Of a stretch of 64,000 nt of DNA, positions 52,436-61,918 are shown piece by piece. The DNA is taken from the NCBI GenBank assembly GCA_910577365.1, contig CAJTMU010000007.1, positions 6,463-70,462 on the forward strand, read 5' to 3'. Position numbers and translations under genes: made by a program. Source of the DNA: an uncultured Oscillospiraceae bacterium. Its GTDB lineage: Bacteria > Bacillota > Clostridia > Oscillospirales > Ruminococcaceae. Below the pieces are notes generated by a model. It did no database searches, was not told the DNA's origin, and saw nothing but the letters and a program-made list of their open reading frames with translations. Within the stretch, counting starts at the first letter, position 1. Every line of letters starts with the position of its first letter.

Positions 52436-53402
52436 AATTATCCCCCTTAATGTTTTCGGCAAAAAGCCGTTTAAAATCCTTGTTATCTTTTGAATAAGCC
52501 AGCGCCCACATTGCTTTCATAACCGCATACTCCGCTGTCATAGCGCCAATCTCTATCAGACCGAAGCGTTCCTTGACAACGCGCCCGACACGGTACAGTG
52601 CGAGATTGCTCCCGCCGAAAATTGCCTGCGTGCCCATAATTACACAAATTCCCTTTGTTATAAGCTCAGATAGTTTGCTTTCATATATCATTGGCAAACC
52701 GCCTGCTCCGTAGCTTTCAATAATTACTGCCCTTGCTCCTTCGATATCGAATATTCCAAGGGGGGCTGCGGGTGTCAGTTTTATGATTGCCACACGGCTG
52801 TCCAGTCTGTCAAAGAAAACAGGTCTACTATCGGGCGCTTTGGCTTTGAAAGAAACTTCTCCGTCTTTTGTGATTGTTCCGATGTCGTCGCAGTTGATGC
52901 TGCGAAATGCATCAAGCTCTCGGGTATACAGCTTGCTGGCGCATCTGCCGTCAATTACCCTTCCTGAGAAAACGACAGCGACTCCATGTGCGCCGTTATG
53001 CACCGCACAAAGGAAAGCGTCCTGAAGATTTCTTTTTACGTCGGAATTGGGAACACTGGGCGAAAGCTGGCTTCCCGTAAATATTACAGGCTTTGGGCTG
53101 CCTTGTATCAGGCAGGAAAGCGCCGCCGCTCCGTAAGCCATGGTATCAGTGCCATGAGCAATAACAAAGCCGTCGAAGCTGTCATAATTGTCCTTTATAA
53201 TCTTAACTATGGTTATCCATTCCTTCGGCGACATATTGGTGCTGTCAAGCGCAAAAGGCTGCACAGCCGAGATATTGCATACTTCCCTGATTTGAGGAAT
53301 AAGCGTTAGCAGTTCTTCCGTGCAAAGTGCGGGAGCAAGTCCGGAATCCGTATGTCCGCAGGAGATGGTACCGCCTGTTCCAATAAAAAGGATCTTTTTC
53401 AT
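52428..53402 (-). CDS. L-asparaginase, type I-like
   Basis: 324 residues. GTGGTISCG near the N-terminus carries the nucleophilic Thr, and [10 protein letters not shown] the second catalytic Thr-Asp pair; both are intact. It lacks a signal peptide, so it is cytoplasmic. It hydrolyses asparagine to aspartate and ammonia. It is the first gene of an unusual unit with araD and the P-loop kinase. CGGAGAAG precedes the ATG. Confidence 0.93.
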   Translation of the reverse strand: MKKILFIGTGGTISCGHTDSGLAPALCTEELLTLIPQIREVCNISAVQPFALDSTNMSPKEWITIVKIIKDNYDSFDGFVIAHGTDTMAYGAAALSCLIQGSPKPVIFTGSQLSPSVPNSDVKRNLQDAFLCAVHNGAHGVAVVFSGRVIDGRCASKLYTRELDAFRSINCDDIGTITKDGEVSFKAKAPDSRPVFFDRLDSRVAIIKLTPAAPLGIFDIEGARAVIIESYGAGGLPMIYESKLSELITKGICVIMGTQAIFGGSNLALYRVGRVVKERFGLIEIGAMTAEYAVMKAMWALAYSKDNKDFKRLFAENIKGDNYA

Positions 53403-53484
53403 ATCTTCTCCGAATTTTTGTTGATTTGTACGCAGATATTCAGTACATGAGCCGTTTATTATTCACAGCCGCCGAAATACAGCA

Positions 53485-53513
53485 AAACACGGCGAAAAAT
53501 CCCCGCCGTGTTT
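53485..53513 (-). terminator. Hairpin after spoVS
   Basis: AAACACGGCG and CGCCGTGTTT pair over 10 bp. On the minus strand it lies 14 bp past the spoVS stop and ends in TTTTGC. Confidence 0.65.
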
Positions 53514-53526
53514 ACCCGATTTACCA

Positions 53527-53787
53527 TTATCTCGGTTCAACAATGAATTTAATTGCCGTTCTTTCCTCGCCGTCTATTTCAACGGTGGCGAAAGCGGGGA
53601 TACATATCAAATCAACACCGACCAATGCCATATAGCTTCTTGCTATCGCAATCGACTTTACAGCCTGATTTGCCGCGCCCGCTCCGACCGCCTGGACCTC
53701 GACCTCGTTTTTCTCGCGGATAACAGCCGCAATGGCTCCCGCAACGGACTTAGGTACAGAGTGTGCTGAAACCTTTACAACTTCCAT
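53527..53787 (-). CDS. spoVS: Stage V sporulation protein S
   Basis: 86 residues of the highly conserved SpoVS family: VVKVSAHSVPKSVAGAIAAV, GAGAANQAVKSIAIAR, AFATVEIDGEERTAIKFIV. An Alba-related nucleic-acid-binding protein affecting sporulation. The position near ymdB is the common Firmicute arrangement and supports a spore-forming host. AGGTGAG precedes the ATG. Confidence 0.97.
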   Translation of the reverse strand: MEVVKVSAHSVPKSVAGAIAAVIREKNEVEVQAVGAGAANQAVKSIAIARSYMALVGVDLICIPAFATVEIDGEERTAIKFIVEPR

Positions 53788-53899
53788 GATTGCTCACCTG
53801 TCAGAACAGTTTTGCCTGTTCTGCCTTTCTTCGTAATTGTCTGTTTTTACCATTTATTATTTATTAGAGCGTCAAGCGGGTAACAAACACGCTTTCGCC

Positions 53900-54676
53900 C
53901 TATTTTTCGGAATAAATTTTTTTGATTCGCTCAATAGATATGCATTTGCCGCTTTTGACGTTAATATCAAGACATACGCCGTTTATCTCACAGTCACCTT
54001 TGGCAAAAATGTGCTTTTGCGGGCAGTAGCTGAGGAATTTCTCAATAATGATATCCTTTTCCACCCCAAGTATGGAGTCAATGGAACCAGTCATGCCTGC
54101 GTCGGTAATGTACCCCGTGCCGTTGATGATCTGTTCGTCTGCGGTCTGCACATGGGTGTGTGTGCCCATCACCGCAGAAACCCTTCCGCTCAGATAAAAG
54201 CCCATCGCGCGTTTTTCAGAGGTTGCCTCCGCGTGAAAATCCACAATAATTATTTTGGCGTCGGTTTCTGTCAGCAGCTTATCGGCATATCTGAACGGAT
54301 TTTCAATAGGCTGGAGGTAAGTCGTGCCAAGAAGATTAATAACCGCCATACGGTAAGCGCCGAAGTCAAGCTCACACAATCCCCGTCCCGGAACGTCCTC
54401 GCCGTAGTTTGCCGGACGTATTACCCGCTCATTCGTTTCAAGCAGCTCGTATATCGACCGTTTGCGGAAAACATGATTTCCCGTTGTGATAACATCGGCA
54501 CCCGAGTTGAAGAGCCTCTCCGCAGATCGCGGATCGATACCGTTTTCCGCCGCAGAATTTTCTCCGTTTACTATTACAGCGTCCGCGCGGTATTCGTGCT
54601 TTATTGCGGATAATTCGGCTTCCAGTGCTGCGCAGCCCGCGCCGCCAACAACATCGCCGATAAAAACAATCCTCAT
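53900..54676 (-). CDS. ymdB: YmdB-family metallophosphoesterase
   Basis: 258 residues. Metal-binding motifs GDVVGGAG, NGEN, TGNHVF, DFHAEATSEK and GTHTHVQT match YmdB, a 2',3'-cyclic nucleotide phosphodiesterase that affects biofilm and motility choice in Bacillus. It starts 7 bp after the purA stop and ends 112 bp before spoVS, so it probably reads through from the purA promoter. Confidence 0.94.
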   Translation of the reverse strand: MRIVFIGDVVGGAGCAALEAELSAIKHEYRADAVIVNGENSAAENGIDPRSAERLFNSGADVITTGNHVFRKRSIYELLETNERVIRPANYGEDVPGRGLCELDFGAYRMAVINLLGTTYLQPIENPFRYADKLLTETDAKIIIVDFHAEATSEKRAMGFYLSGRVSAVMGTHTHVQTADEQIINGTGYITDAGMTGSIDSILGVEKDIIIEKFLSYCPQKHIFAKGDCEINGVCLDINVKSGKCISIERIKKIYSEK

Positions 54677-54683
54677 ATTATCA

Positions 54684-55967
<1,284 letters not shown>

Positions 55968-56140
55968 TTATGAATCCTCGTTTCCGTTGTTAAGTGCATT
56001 AGTGCGTAAGTGCAGTGTTTAATCAAACTGCTGCGCTGTCCGAAAATATGCGTAAGTGTATGCACATGCGGGTATTTGAGTCTGTAATATGTGAAAGCGC
56101 GCGTATTCCTTAAAAAGTGGCACTATAACACTTTGCGTCT

Positions 56141-56169
56141 ATTATAACATACTATTAACAGAATTTCAA
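56141..56169 (-). promoter_or_regulatory. Promoter for purA unit
   Basis: On the minus strand TTGAAA and TATAAT are separated by 17 bp. The leader of about 165 nt was checked for a purine riboswitch and none was recognised. Confidence 0.7.
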
Positions 56170-56264
56170 GCGGATTTTAAAAAAACGTTTTACAAGCGCA
56201 GCTTTTTTCCCGCAAAATGACTTTAATCAGGGATTTGCTGCACAAAGATAATTTTTATTACCAT

Positions 56265-56894
56265 TTAAATTGTTCCGAATATCCTGTCTCCCGCGTCACC
56301 CAGACCGGGAACTATATACTTATCTTCGTTAAGCTTTTTATCAAGATGACCGCAGTAAATCTCAATATCGGGGTGATTTTTTATCAGCGCCGCAAGTCCT
56401 TCGGGCGCAGCAAGAATGGACATAAATTTAATGCTTGTTACACCTTTGGATTTAAGCAGGCTTACTGCCGCACTTGCCGACCCGCCGGTAGCCAGCATGG
56501 GGTCGAGGATAATGCAGGTGCGCTCCTCAATATTTTCGGGCAGTTTGCAGTAATACTCGCGCGGAAGACAGGTATCCGGATCGCGGTACATACCGATATG
56601 CCCTATCTTAGCAGTGGGAACAAGTGTCAGCAATCCTTTGACCATGCCGAGTCCCGCCCTTAAGATCGGAATGACTGCTATTGTTTTGCCCGATAATACG
56701 GGCGCTTTGGTGGATTCAATTGGTGTCTTTATCTCCGTCATTTCCAGCGGAAGGTCACGCAGCGCCTCATAGCCCATAAGCGTTGCGATTTCCTCAATGA
56801 GTATCCTGAAATCCCTTGTTCCCGTCGAGCAGTCTCGCAGAAGCGTGATTTTGTGCTTTATCAGGGGGTGGTCGAAAACAACAATTCCTGACAT
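56265..56894 (-). CDS. upp: Uracil phosphoribosyltransferase
   Basis: 209 residues. [14 protein letters not shown] is the PRPP-binding loop; [14 protein letters not shown] and [16 protein letters not shown] are family hallmarks. It salvages uracil to UMP. AAGGAG precedes the ATG; a promoter lies about 150-180 bp upstream. No pyrimidine-specific attenuator was recognised in the leader. Confidence 0.97.
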   Translation of the reverse strand: MSGIVVFDHPLIKHKITLLRDCSTGTRDFRILIEEIATLMGYEALRDLPLEMTEIKTPIESTKAPVLSGKTIAVIPILRAGLGMVKGLLTLVPTAKIGHIGMYRDPDTCLPREYYCKLPENIEERTCIILDPMLATGGSASAAVSLLKSKGVTSIKFMSILAAPEGLAALIKNHPDIEIYCGHLDKKLNEDKYIVPGLGDAGDRIFGTI

Positions 56895-57044
56895 TATCGT
56901 ATCTCCTTAATAATGAATATCCCTTTTCGCGCTCACGATTGATATGCGATATTTGTAAAATTTCGGTGCGCGGCGCCGATGTCCTTAACGAAACGGTTTC
57001 TTAATATTATTCGCAATTGTGAAAAAACCGCCTATTACATTTAT

Positions 57045-57073
57045 ATTATCTCACAAATTCATTTTTTTTGCAA
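57045..57073 (-). promoter_or_regulatory. Promoter for upp
   Basis: On the minus strand TTGCAA and GATAAT are separated by 17 bp in an otherwise AT-rich gap (56895-57189) with no gene. Confidence 0.55.
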
Positions 57074-57198
57074 TACTTTTTTGCATTTTTGTGTTTATTT
57101 CTACTAATTTTCAACAAAAATATATATAAAAACCGTCAGACTAACGGTCACAGTTTGTTGAAAAAGTGTAAATATCCGATTTGGGAAACATAAAACTT

Positions 57199-57219
57199 GG
57201 CGCGGAATCAATCCGCGCC
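57199..57219 (-). terminator. Hairpin terminator after DUF624 gene
   Basis: On the minus strand GGCGCGGAT pairs with ATTCCGCGCC and is followed by AAGTTTTATG, 7 bp past the stop. Confidence 0.7.
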
Positions 57220-57225
57220 GGAAAA

Positions 57226-58044
57226 TCACTTAAGCACCTTGCCTTTTTTATCATTGGATTTCAGCTTTATGGGAGCTTCGCTTCCGCCTTTGTCCTCAAA
57301 TATGTTTTCATTATTATCAATTTCGGGCAGCTCGGGATTTCGCTCTCCTTTAGCTTCATAAAAAGGATTAATTATAAATTTCTGAATAGCGGGATAGCAG
57401 GCAAACACCGCCAGGAAAGTAAGCCACGCAAACGGCAGAAGCGGAGAGAGCATCACCAGATATATCCCTATCCCCGAAAACGCTATCAGATAGCCGTACA
57501 AAAGGAAAAATGCCAGCGTGATAAGATTCCCCTTTATGTTGACAAAGGTGAGTATCACGGAGTTTTTGATTATAGCTCCCATTCGCAGGTTAAGGGCTAC
57601 TATCTGCGGATATATGTAAAAATTCATCAGCAGAAATATTACCTGACCCGCCATGGTGAGCGCGTAGAAGAACCAATATGAATTTTCCTTGTCCAAATTG
57701 GCAGTGTAAAACACATAACTGAAAAATGTAAGTCCCATCACAAGAATATCCAGAATGCCAATAAAGAAGGACTGTTTGAAATTTTTCTTGAATGCCGTCC
57801 AGAAGTCGTGGAACACGAACTGCGGGCGTTCGAGGTAAATATTCCGCATTAGCGAGGTCATTGCCGCAGTCGCGGGACCGAATGTAACTATCGGGATACA
57901 AAACAGGAAGTAGATAATATTTATCTGAAAAAATGTCCAGAATTTATTTGCAAACATTTCCCAGAACCGAAAAAACGGTTTTTTCTGCGGCCCATTTTTG
58001 GCAACGCCGGGTCCCGCTACGTTATTGTTGTAAAATAATCCCAT
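57226..58044 (-). CDS. DUF624 (YesL-like) membrane protein
   Basis: 272 residues with five or six predicted transmembrane helices; INIIYFLFCIPIVTFGPATAAM is the typical DUF624 first-helix pattern. YesL-type proteins are often linked to polysaccharide-uptake loci, with unknown function. The C-terminal 55 residues are charged and cytosolic. ATG at 58044 is preferred, 9 bp from AAAGGA; an upstream TTG at 58050 is possible. Confidence 0.85.
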   Translation of the reverse strand: MGLFYNNNVAGPGVAKNGPQKKPFFRFWEMFANKFWTFFQINIIYFLFCIPIVTFGPATAAMTSLMRNIYLERPQFVFHDFWTAFKKNFKQSFFIGILDILVMGLTFFSYVFYTANLDKENSYWFFYALTMAGQVIFLLMNFYIYPQIVALNLRMGAIIKNSVILTFVNIKGNLITLAFFLLYGYLIAFSGIGIYLVMLSPLLPFAWLTFLAVFACYPAIQKFIINPFYEAKGERNPELPEIDNNENIFEDKGGSEAPIKLKSNDKKGKVLK

Positions 58045-58077
58045 CAGCAAAAATCCTTTCAGGACAAAATTATCCGT

Positions 58078-58182
58078 TTATACAAAGCTCTGAATGATAA
58101 TCCCAAGTATCATCACGATTGCCAGAACAAGCGCCACAACTCTGAAAATTTTCATCAGCTTTTGTCTTTTTTTCTCGTCCAT
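58078..58182 (-). CDS. Small single-helix membrane protein (DUF4044-like)
   Basis: 34 residues, too short for usual gene finding: MDEKKRQKLMKIFRVV, then a hydrophobic helix ending VMILGIIIQSFV. The basic start plus one helix resembles DUF4044-type proteins of Firmicutes. A weak GGGTGAT precedes the ATG. It lies 33 bp upstream of the DUF624 gene and is probably cotranscribed. Confidence 0.6.
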   Translation of the reverse strand: MDEKKRQKLMKIFRVVALVLAIVMILGIIIQSFV

Positions 58183-58293
58183 ACCATATCACCCGTTCGT
58201 TTTATATCACTCGCTTCTGCCTATTAATTATTATACACCCCGAAGGGGCGGGCTGTCAAGTATTACAATATGAAAATCATCTGAAAAAGGTGC

Positions 58294-60750
58294 TTATTCA
58301 ACTAACATTGCACCGCCGCCGTATATAAGCCCAATTCCGCCGTCAAATTCGGCGGCTGCCGTAAATCCGGTTTTATCATCATAAAGGGTTCTCTCCGTTC
58401 CGCCATGCCCAAAAATTATGTATTTCGACACTTTGCATACCCCATCAAAGCACTCAAAGGAAAAGCCGCAGCGTTCTGGGTTAATAATCAGGGTATTTTT
58501 ACCACCGATGTCAAGAGTAGGCAATTCTTTTTCAGAAAGAGTCACGGAATAGGAGGATAAAACGCCGTCCATGTTATACAGCGTATAGGTGAGTAGTGCT
58601 CCTGAAATCTCTCCGCAAAGAGCAAATCCGTCTTTTACCGCGCCGGTTCTCTTTGTAAGATCGAGCGGCTTCGGGTTTTCCGCATCGCTGCAGTCGATTG
58701 CTGCGAATGCGCCGTTATCACCGTTTACAAGAAGAATGCTGCCGCTGAAAGAAAGCGACCGTATCTCTTCCGACAAATTTTTTATGACAGCCGAAGGCTT
58801 AAGATCCGCATCGCGAAGATATATCGCGGTGCCCTCTTCTCCACGCTCTGCTGTGGCAGTAAGCTCTCCTATATGAGCGCAGCCGATAAGCTCCTCTACT
58901 TCTTCAGTTATGATATTCTCCGATAGCGCTGTTAGCAGGAAGCCATCGTCGTATTCCATTGCTGCGAAGCGTCCGTCCGCTGCCGAATATACTGCCCGCC
59001 CCATTACGGCGCTGCCGGACAAGACACTGCCGTCAGCTGTGTCGTATGCGGCATTCACAGCATAACCGCAGCCTTCTCCGCTGAGCAGTACGCTTTCCGC
59101 CGGAAGGATTCCCGCTGCTCCCGTTTCGGGGAGATACTTATCGGTCTGCTCGGCGGTAAAATCTTCATTAAATTCGGGAACATATACCGATCCCAGCTTT
59201 ATACAGCCGTTTTCAATTATAATATCAGTCAGAACTCCGTCTTGCTCCGAGATGTAGAGAGGTTCTTCCTTTTCGATTTTCATAAAGCCGCAGTTTTTTC
59301 CGCTGAAAACAGCGAAAATCGCGCCGTTCTGTTCAAATACGGTTATAAATTCCGTTCCGTCAGGCGGGAAGAGCGTTCCGCGCTCAGTGAGTGAGCCGCT
59401 TCGCTCATAAACAGCAATACCGTTGTTTTCGGCAGCATATATGTAACCATCGGTATTGAAAACGCCAAGTTCGTTTTCTTTCTCAGGTGGTTCTATCAAC
59501 AAATTGCCCAGTATTTCGCCGCTGCTTTGCATTTTAAATGGCGAGCCGCCGAGCAGTCCGGAATTATAGGAGGTAAATGTCTGCGCGAATATATCCGTAT
59601 ACTCTTCGGCGCGCTTTAAACTAAACATTGATTCCGGTTCAAAGCCCATGGCGGATACTGCCGCGCTTGCCGCAAACACCGCCGCTGCTCCCACCGCAGC
59701 TGAAAGCAGAGCGCCCTTGTGGTAGCCGCCCTCCTGCCGCGTGCGCACATGAACAGGCTGAAACGGCTCGTCATCTTCCTCCAATCCGCTTGTAATTTCC
59801 CGCATAACTGCACCCGCGTCTATTTGTACAAATTCGCTTGTTCCCTCAAACTTTTCGTATTCTTCATCGGGCAGTTCGTAAGTATTTCCGTTAAGCGGAT
59901 TATTATATTTGTCGGATTTTATTTCTGAATAACTGTCGGGATTTTCTGCGCTGTAATACTTTTCATCAGCACTTTCGCTATCAGCCGCGCTATCCCCGTA
60001 CCGTTCGTTGTACTGGCTGTTGTTTTCTGCGGACAGCGGCTCCGAAAAATTGTCTGAATCATCAAATACGGCTGACGGCATATCCTGATGTTCAACGGAT
60101 ATACTGCCGCTTTCTTCCGCGGTTGGGCTGAATATGTTCTTATAGTATGCCATCGCCGCGAGAAGCTCCGGATCGTCCTCTGGCTCAGGATATTCTTCAG
60201 TTTCTATGGAGGTCATTTCGCTGGTATAATCGGCGATGCCATCACTAAGAGGAGCTGTTTCCTTTTCTAACTCCCGTTCATCGGGAATCGCTCCGCGGTT
60301 TTTCGTGATATCAGCTTCGGGGGCGCTGACCGCAATCTCAGCGGTGTCAACGAACTGGTTTTCCTCGCAGGGCTGGGATTTTGGGATCATGTTTTCCAGA
60401 CGCATGGTGAGCGTCCTCTCCCACATCTGCCGAGCCGTGTAAAGCATTCTGGTATAGTCCTGCGAGGTGAGTCCTGAACTGTCAAGCGTTATAATCAGCG
60501 ACTGAAGATTCATGGCTGGGTTGCGGCGTATTCTTTCAATAGCCTCCGCTGGGGCTCCGCAGCCCTCAAGAAGATACAGAAAATCAGCCGAGCCTATCCC
60601 CAGCGAACGCAGACGGTTCAGAAACGTGAACGCGTTCAGCTCAGGAAGCTCCGCTTCCTCGTCCATAAGAAACTCCGCAATATTCTGCGGCATTACCTTT
60701 TCAGGAATCACTTTCTCCGCCATATAGTCGCGAAGCTGCGCAACGTTCAC
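58294..60750 (-). CDS. Large membrane protein with C-terminal beta-propeller, possible anti-sigma factor
   Basis: 818 residues. An N-terminal helical domain (about 1-125) is followed by an acidic, Ser/Glu/Tyr-rich disordered stretch (about 130-330), one transmembrane helix (about 345-370, GALLSAAVGAAAVFAASAAV) and an external all-beta part of about 400 residues with repeated short strands (DGYIYAAENNG, DGRFAAMEYDDG), consistent with a beta-propeller. It lies about 107 bp after an ECF-type sigma factor, the order expected for a sigma/anti-sigma pair with an external sensor. GTG at 60750 is chosen because AGGAGG lies 8 bp upstream; the earlier in-frame GTG overlaps that site. Confidence 0.72.
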   Translation of the reverse strand: MNVAQLRDYMAEKVIPEKVMPQNIAEFLMDEEAELPELNAFTFLNRLRSLGIGSADFLYLLEGCGAPAEAIERIRRNPAMNLQSLIITLDSSGLTSQDYTRMLYTARQMWERTLTMRLENMIPKSQPCEENQFVDTAEIAVSAPEADITKNRGAIPDERELEKETAPLSDGIADYTSEMTSIETEEYPEPEDDPELLAAMAYYKNIFSPTAEESGSISVEHQDMPSAVFDDSDNFSEPLSAENNSQYNERYGDSAADSESADEKYYSAENPDSYSEIKSDKYNNPLNGNTYELPDEEYEKFEGTSEFVQIDAGAVMREITSGLEEDDEPFQPVHVRTRQEGGYHKGALLSAAVGAAAVFAASAAVSAMGFEPESMFSLKRAEEYTDIFAQTFTSYNSGLLGGSPFKMQSSGEILGNLLIEPPEKENELGVFNTDGYIYAAENNGIAVYERSGSLTERGTLFPPDGTEFITVFEQNGAIFAVFSGKNCGFMKIEKEEPLYISEQDGVLTDIIIENGCIKLGSVYVPEFNEDFTAEQTDKYLPETGAAGILPAESVLLSGEGCGYAVNAAYDTADGSVLSGSAVMGRAVYSAADGRFAAMEYDDGFLLTALSENIITEEVEELIGCAHIGELTATAERGEEGTAIYLRDADLKPSAVIKNLSEEIRSLSFSGSILLVNGDNGAFAAIDCSDAENPKPLDLTKRTGAVKDGFALCGEISGALLTYTLYNMDGVLSSYSVTLSEKELPTLDIGGKNTLIINPERCGFSFECFDGVCKVSKYIIFGHGGTERTLYDDKTGFTAAAEFDGGIGLIYGGGAMLVE

Positions 60751-60857
60751 AAAATCCACCTCCTGCGGCAGTCAAAACCGCTTTATAATATTGACCACAA
60801 ATATAATATTGACCATAAATCGGCGCGGATACTGCGCGCCGTGTTGTCATCTGTCGG

Positions 60858-61355
60858 CTATTCAAGCCCCAATGTGTTTACAGCCTTTGTAAGTCTTTTC
60901 TTCACCGCGCCTGTGGACATTCCCGTAAACTGGGCTATCTCCTCGGGCGGGAATCTGCCTATAACGCAAAGCGCCATTACCATTCGCTCGGTATCGGGCA
61001 GCTTGTTGAATTCCTGCTTTATATCTATCCCGTCCTCGTTCGGGCGCAAAGCTTTTTTGTCATACTGCACGGGAGAACGCGCCTTTGAATATTCCTTGAA
61101 CCGCAGCTTTATGCGAGCGCAAAGGGATTTGAGCATAAAAAGACGGAATGCGGCTTCGCTGTTCAGTCTCTTGACAGCCTCAAAGCCGTCGCGTATCGTG
61201 CCCGTGACAGCTTCGACCGCGTCTGCGTCGTTTTTCAGGGAGTAGTACGCGGTGTAGTACATCTCGCGGTAAACCGTTTCGTAAAGGTACGCGAAGGCTT
61301 TTGTATCGCCGTTCGCCGCCATCGCGCTCAGCTCCTTGTATTCTTTTTTGTCCAT
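60858..61355 (-). CDS. ECF-type RNA polymerase sigma factor
   Basis: 165 residues. A sigma-2-like N-terminal half (about 15-90, AFAYLYETVYREMYYTAYYSL) and a sigma-4 helix-turn-helix (about 110-160, LPDTERMVMALCVIGRFPPEEIAQFTG, AVKKRL). It would direct RNA polymerase to a small regulon, probably envelope related, under control of the downstream membrane protein. GGGAGG precedes the ATG. Confidence 0.85.
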   Translation of the reverse strand: MDKKEYKELSAMAANGDTKAFAYLYETVYREMYYTAYYSLKNDADAVEAVTGTIRDGFEAVKRLNSEAAFRLFMLKSLCARIKLRFKEYSKARSPVQYDKKALRPNEDGIDIKQEFNKLPDTERMVMALCVIGRFPPEEIAQFTGMSTGAVKKRLTKAVNTLGLE

Positions 61356-61386
61356 GCCGCACCTCCCTTTTATAAGATTTGTTTTT

Positions 61387-61917
61387 TTAAAATTCTATCC
61401 AATAGCGTTTTATCCTGTGCCCGCTGCCGTCCTCCAATTCTCTTTCAAAAACGCCGCCGTTGGCAAGAATAGTCCTTTCGCTGGCGATATTGCCGACCTT
61501 GCAGGTCACCATAACCCTTTCAAGCCCCAGTTCCTTTGCGTTTTCCAGAACAAGCCGCAGCATTTCCTTTGCGCAGCCCCTGCGCCGTTTGTCGGGGCGC
61601 ACGCAGTAGCCGATATGCCCGCCCCATTCGCTGAGAACGGGTGTGTTTAAATTATGCCTTAAGTCGATAATGCCGACAATTTTATTGTCGCTCCGCCTTA
61701 CCGCAATATAGGTGTCAGCCGCCACCATGCCCTCGGGGCAGGTTTCGGGCTTTGTAAGCGCCGCTGTCTGAGTGAGCCATTCCTCCGCCGAGGAACACTC
61801 CCTCAGCTTACCGCAGCCTCCCATTTCCTCGTCGGAGCTGTATTCAAGAAACTCTCTGCGGAACGCCCATATATCCTCCGCGTATTCCGCGGAGGGGCGC
61901 AGCAATAAAATATCCAT
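61387..61917 (-). CDS. GNAT family N-acetyltransferase
   Basis: 176 residues. GHIGYCVRPDKRRRGCAKEM is the acetyl-CoA loop; LGLERVMVTCKVGNIASERTI and NGGVFERE are typical of the GNAT group with ribosomal-protein- or small-amine-like substrates. It starts one base after the aspS stop, so it is translationally coupled to aspS; whether there is a functional link is unknown. Confidence 0.88.
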   Translation of the reverse strand: MDILLLRPSAEYAEDIWAFRREFLEYSSDEEMGGCGKLRECSSAEEWLTQTAALTKPETCPEGMVAADTYIAVRRSDNKIVGIIDLRHNLNTPVLSEWGGHIGYCVRPDKRRRGCAKEMLRLVLENAKELGLERVMVTCKVGNIASERTILANGGVFERELEDGSGHRIKRYWIEF

Positions 61918-61918
61918 A

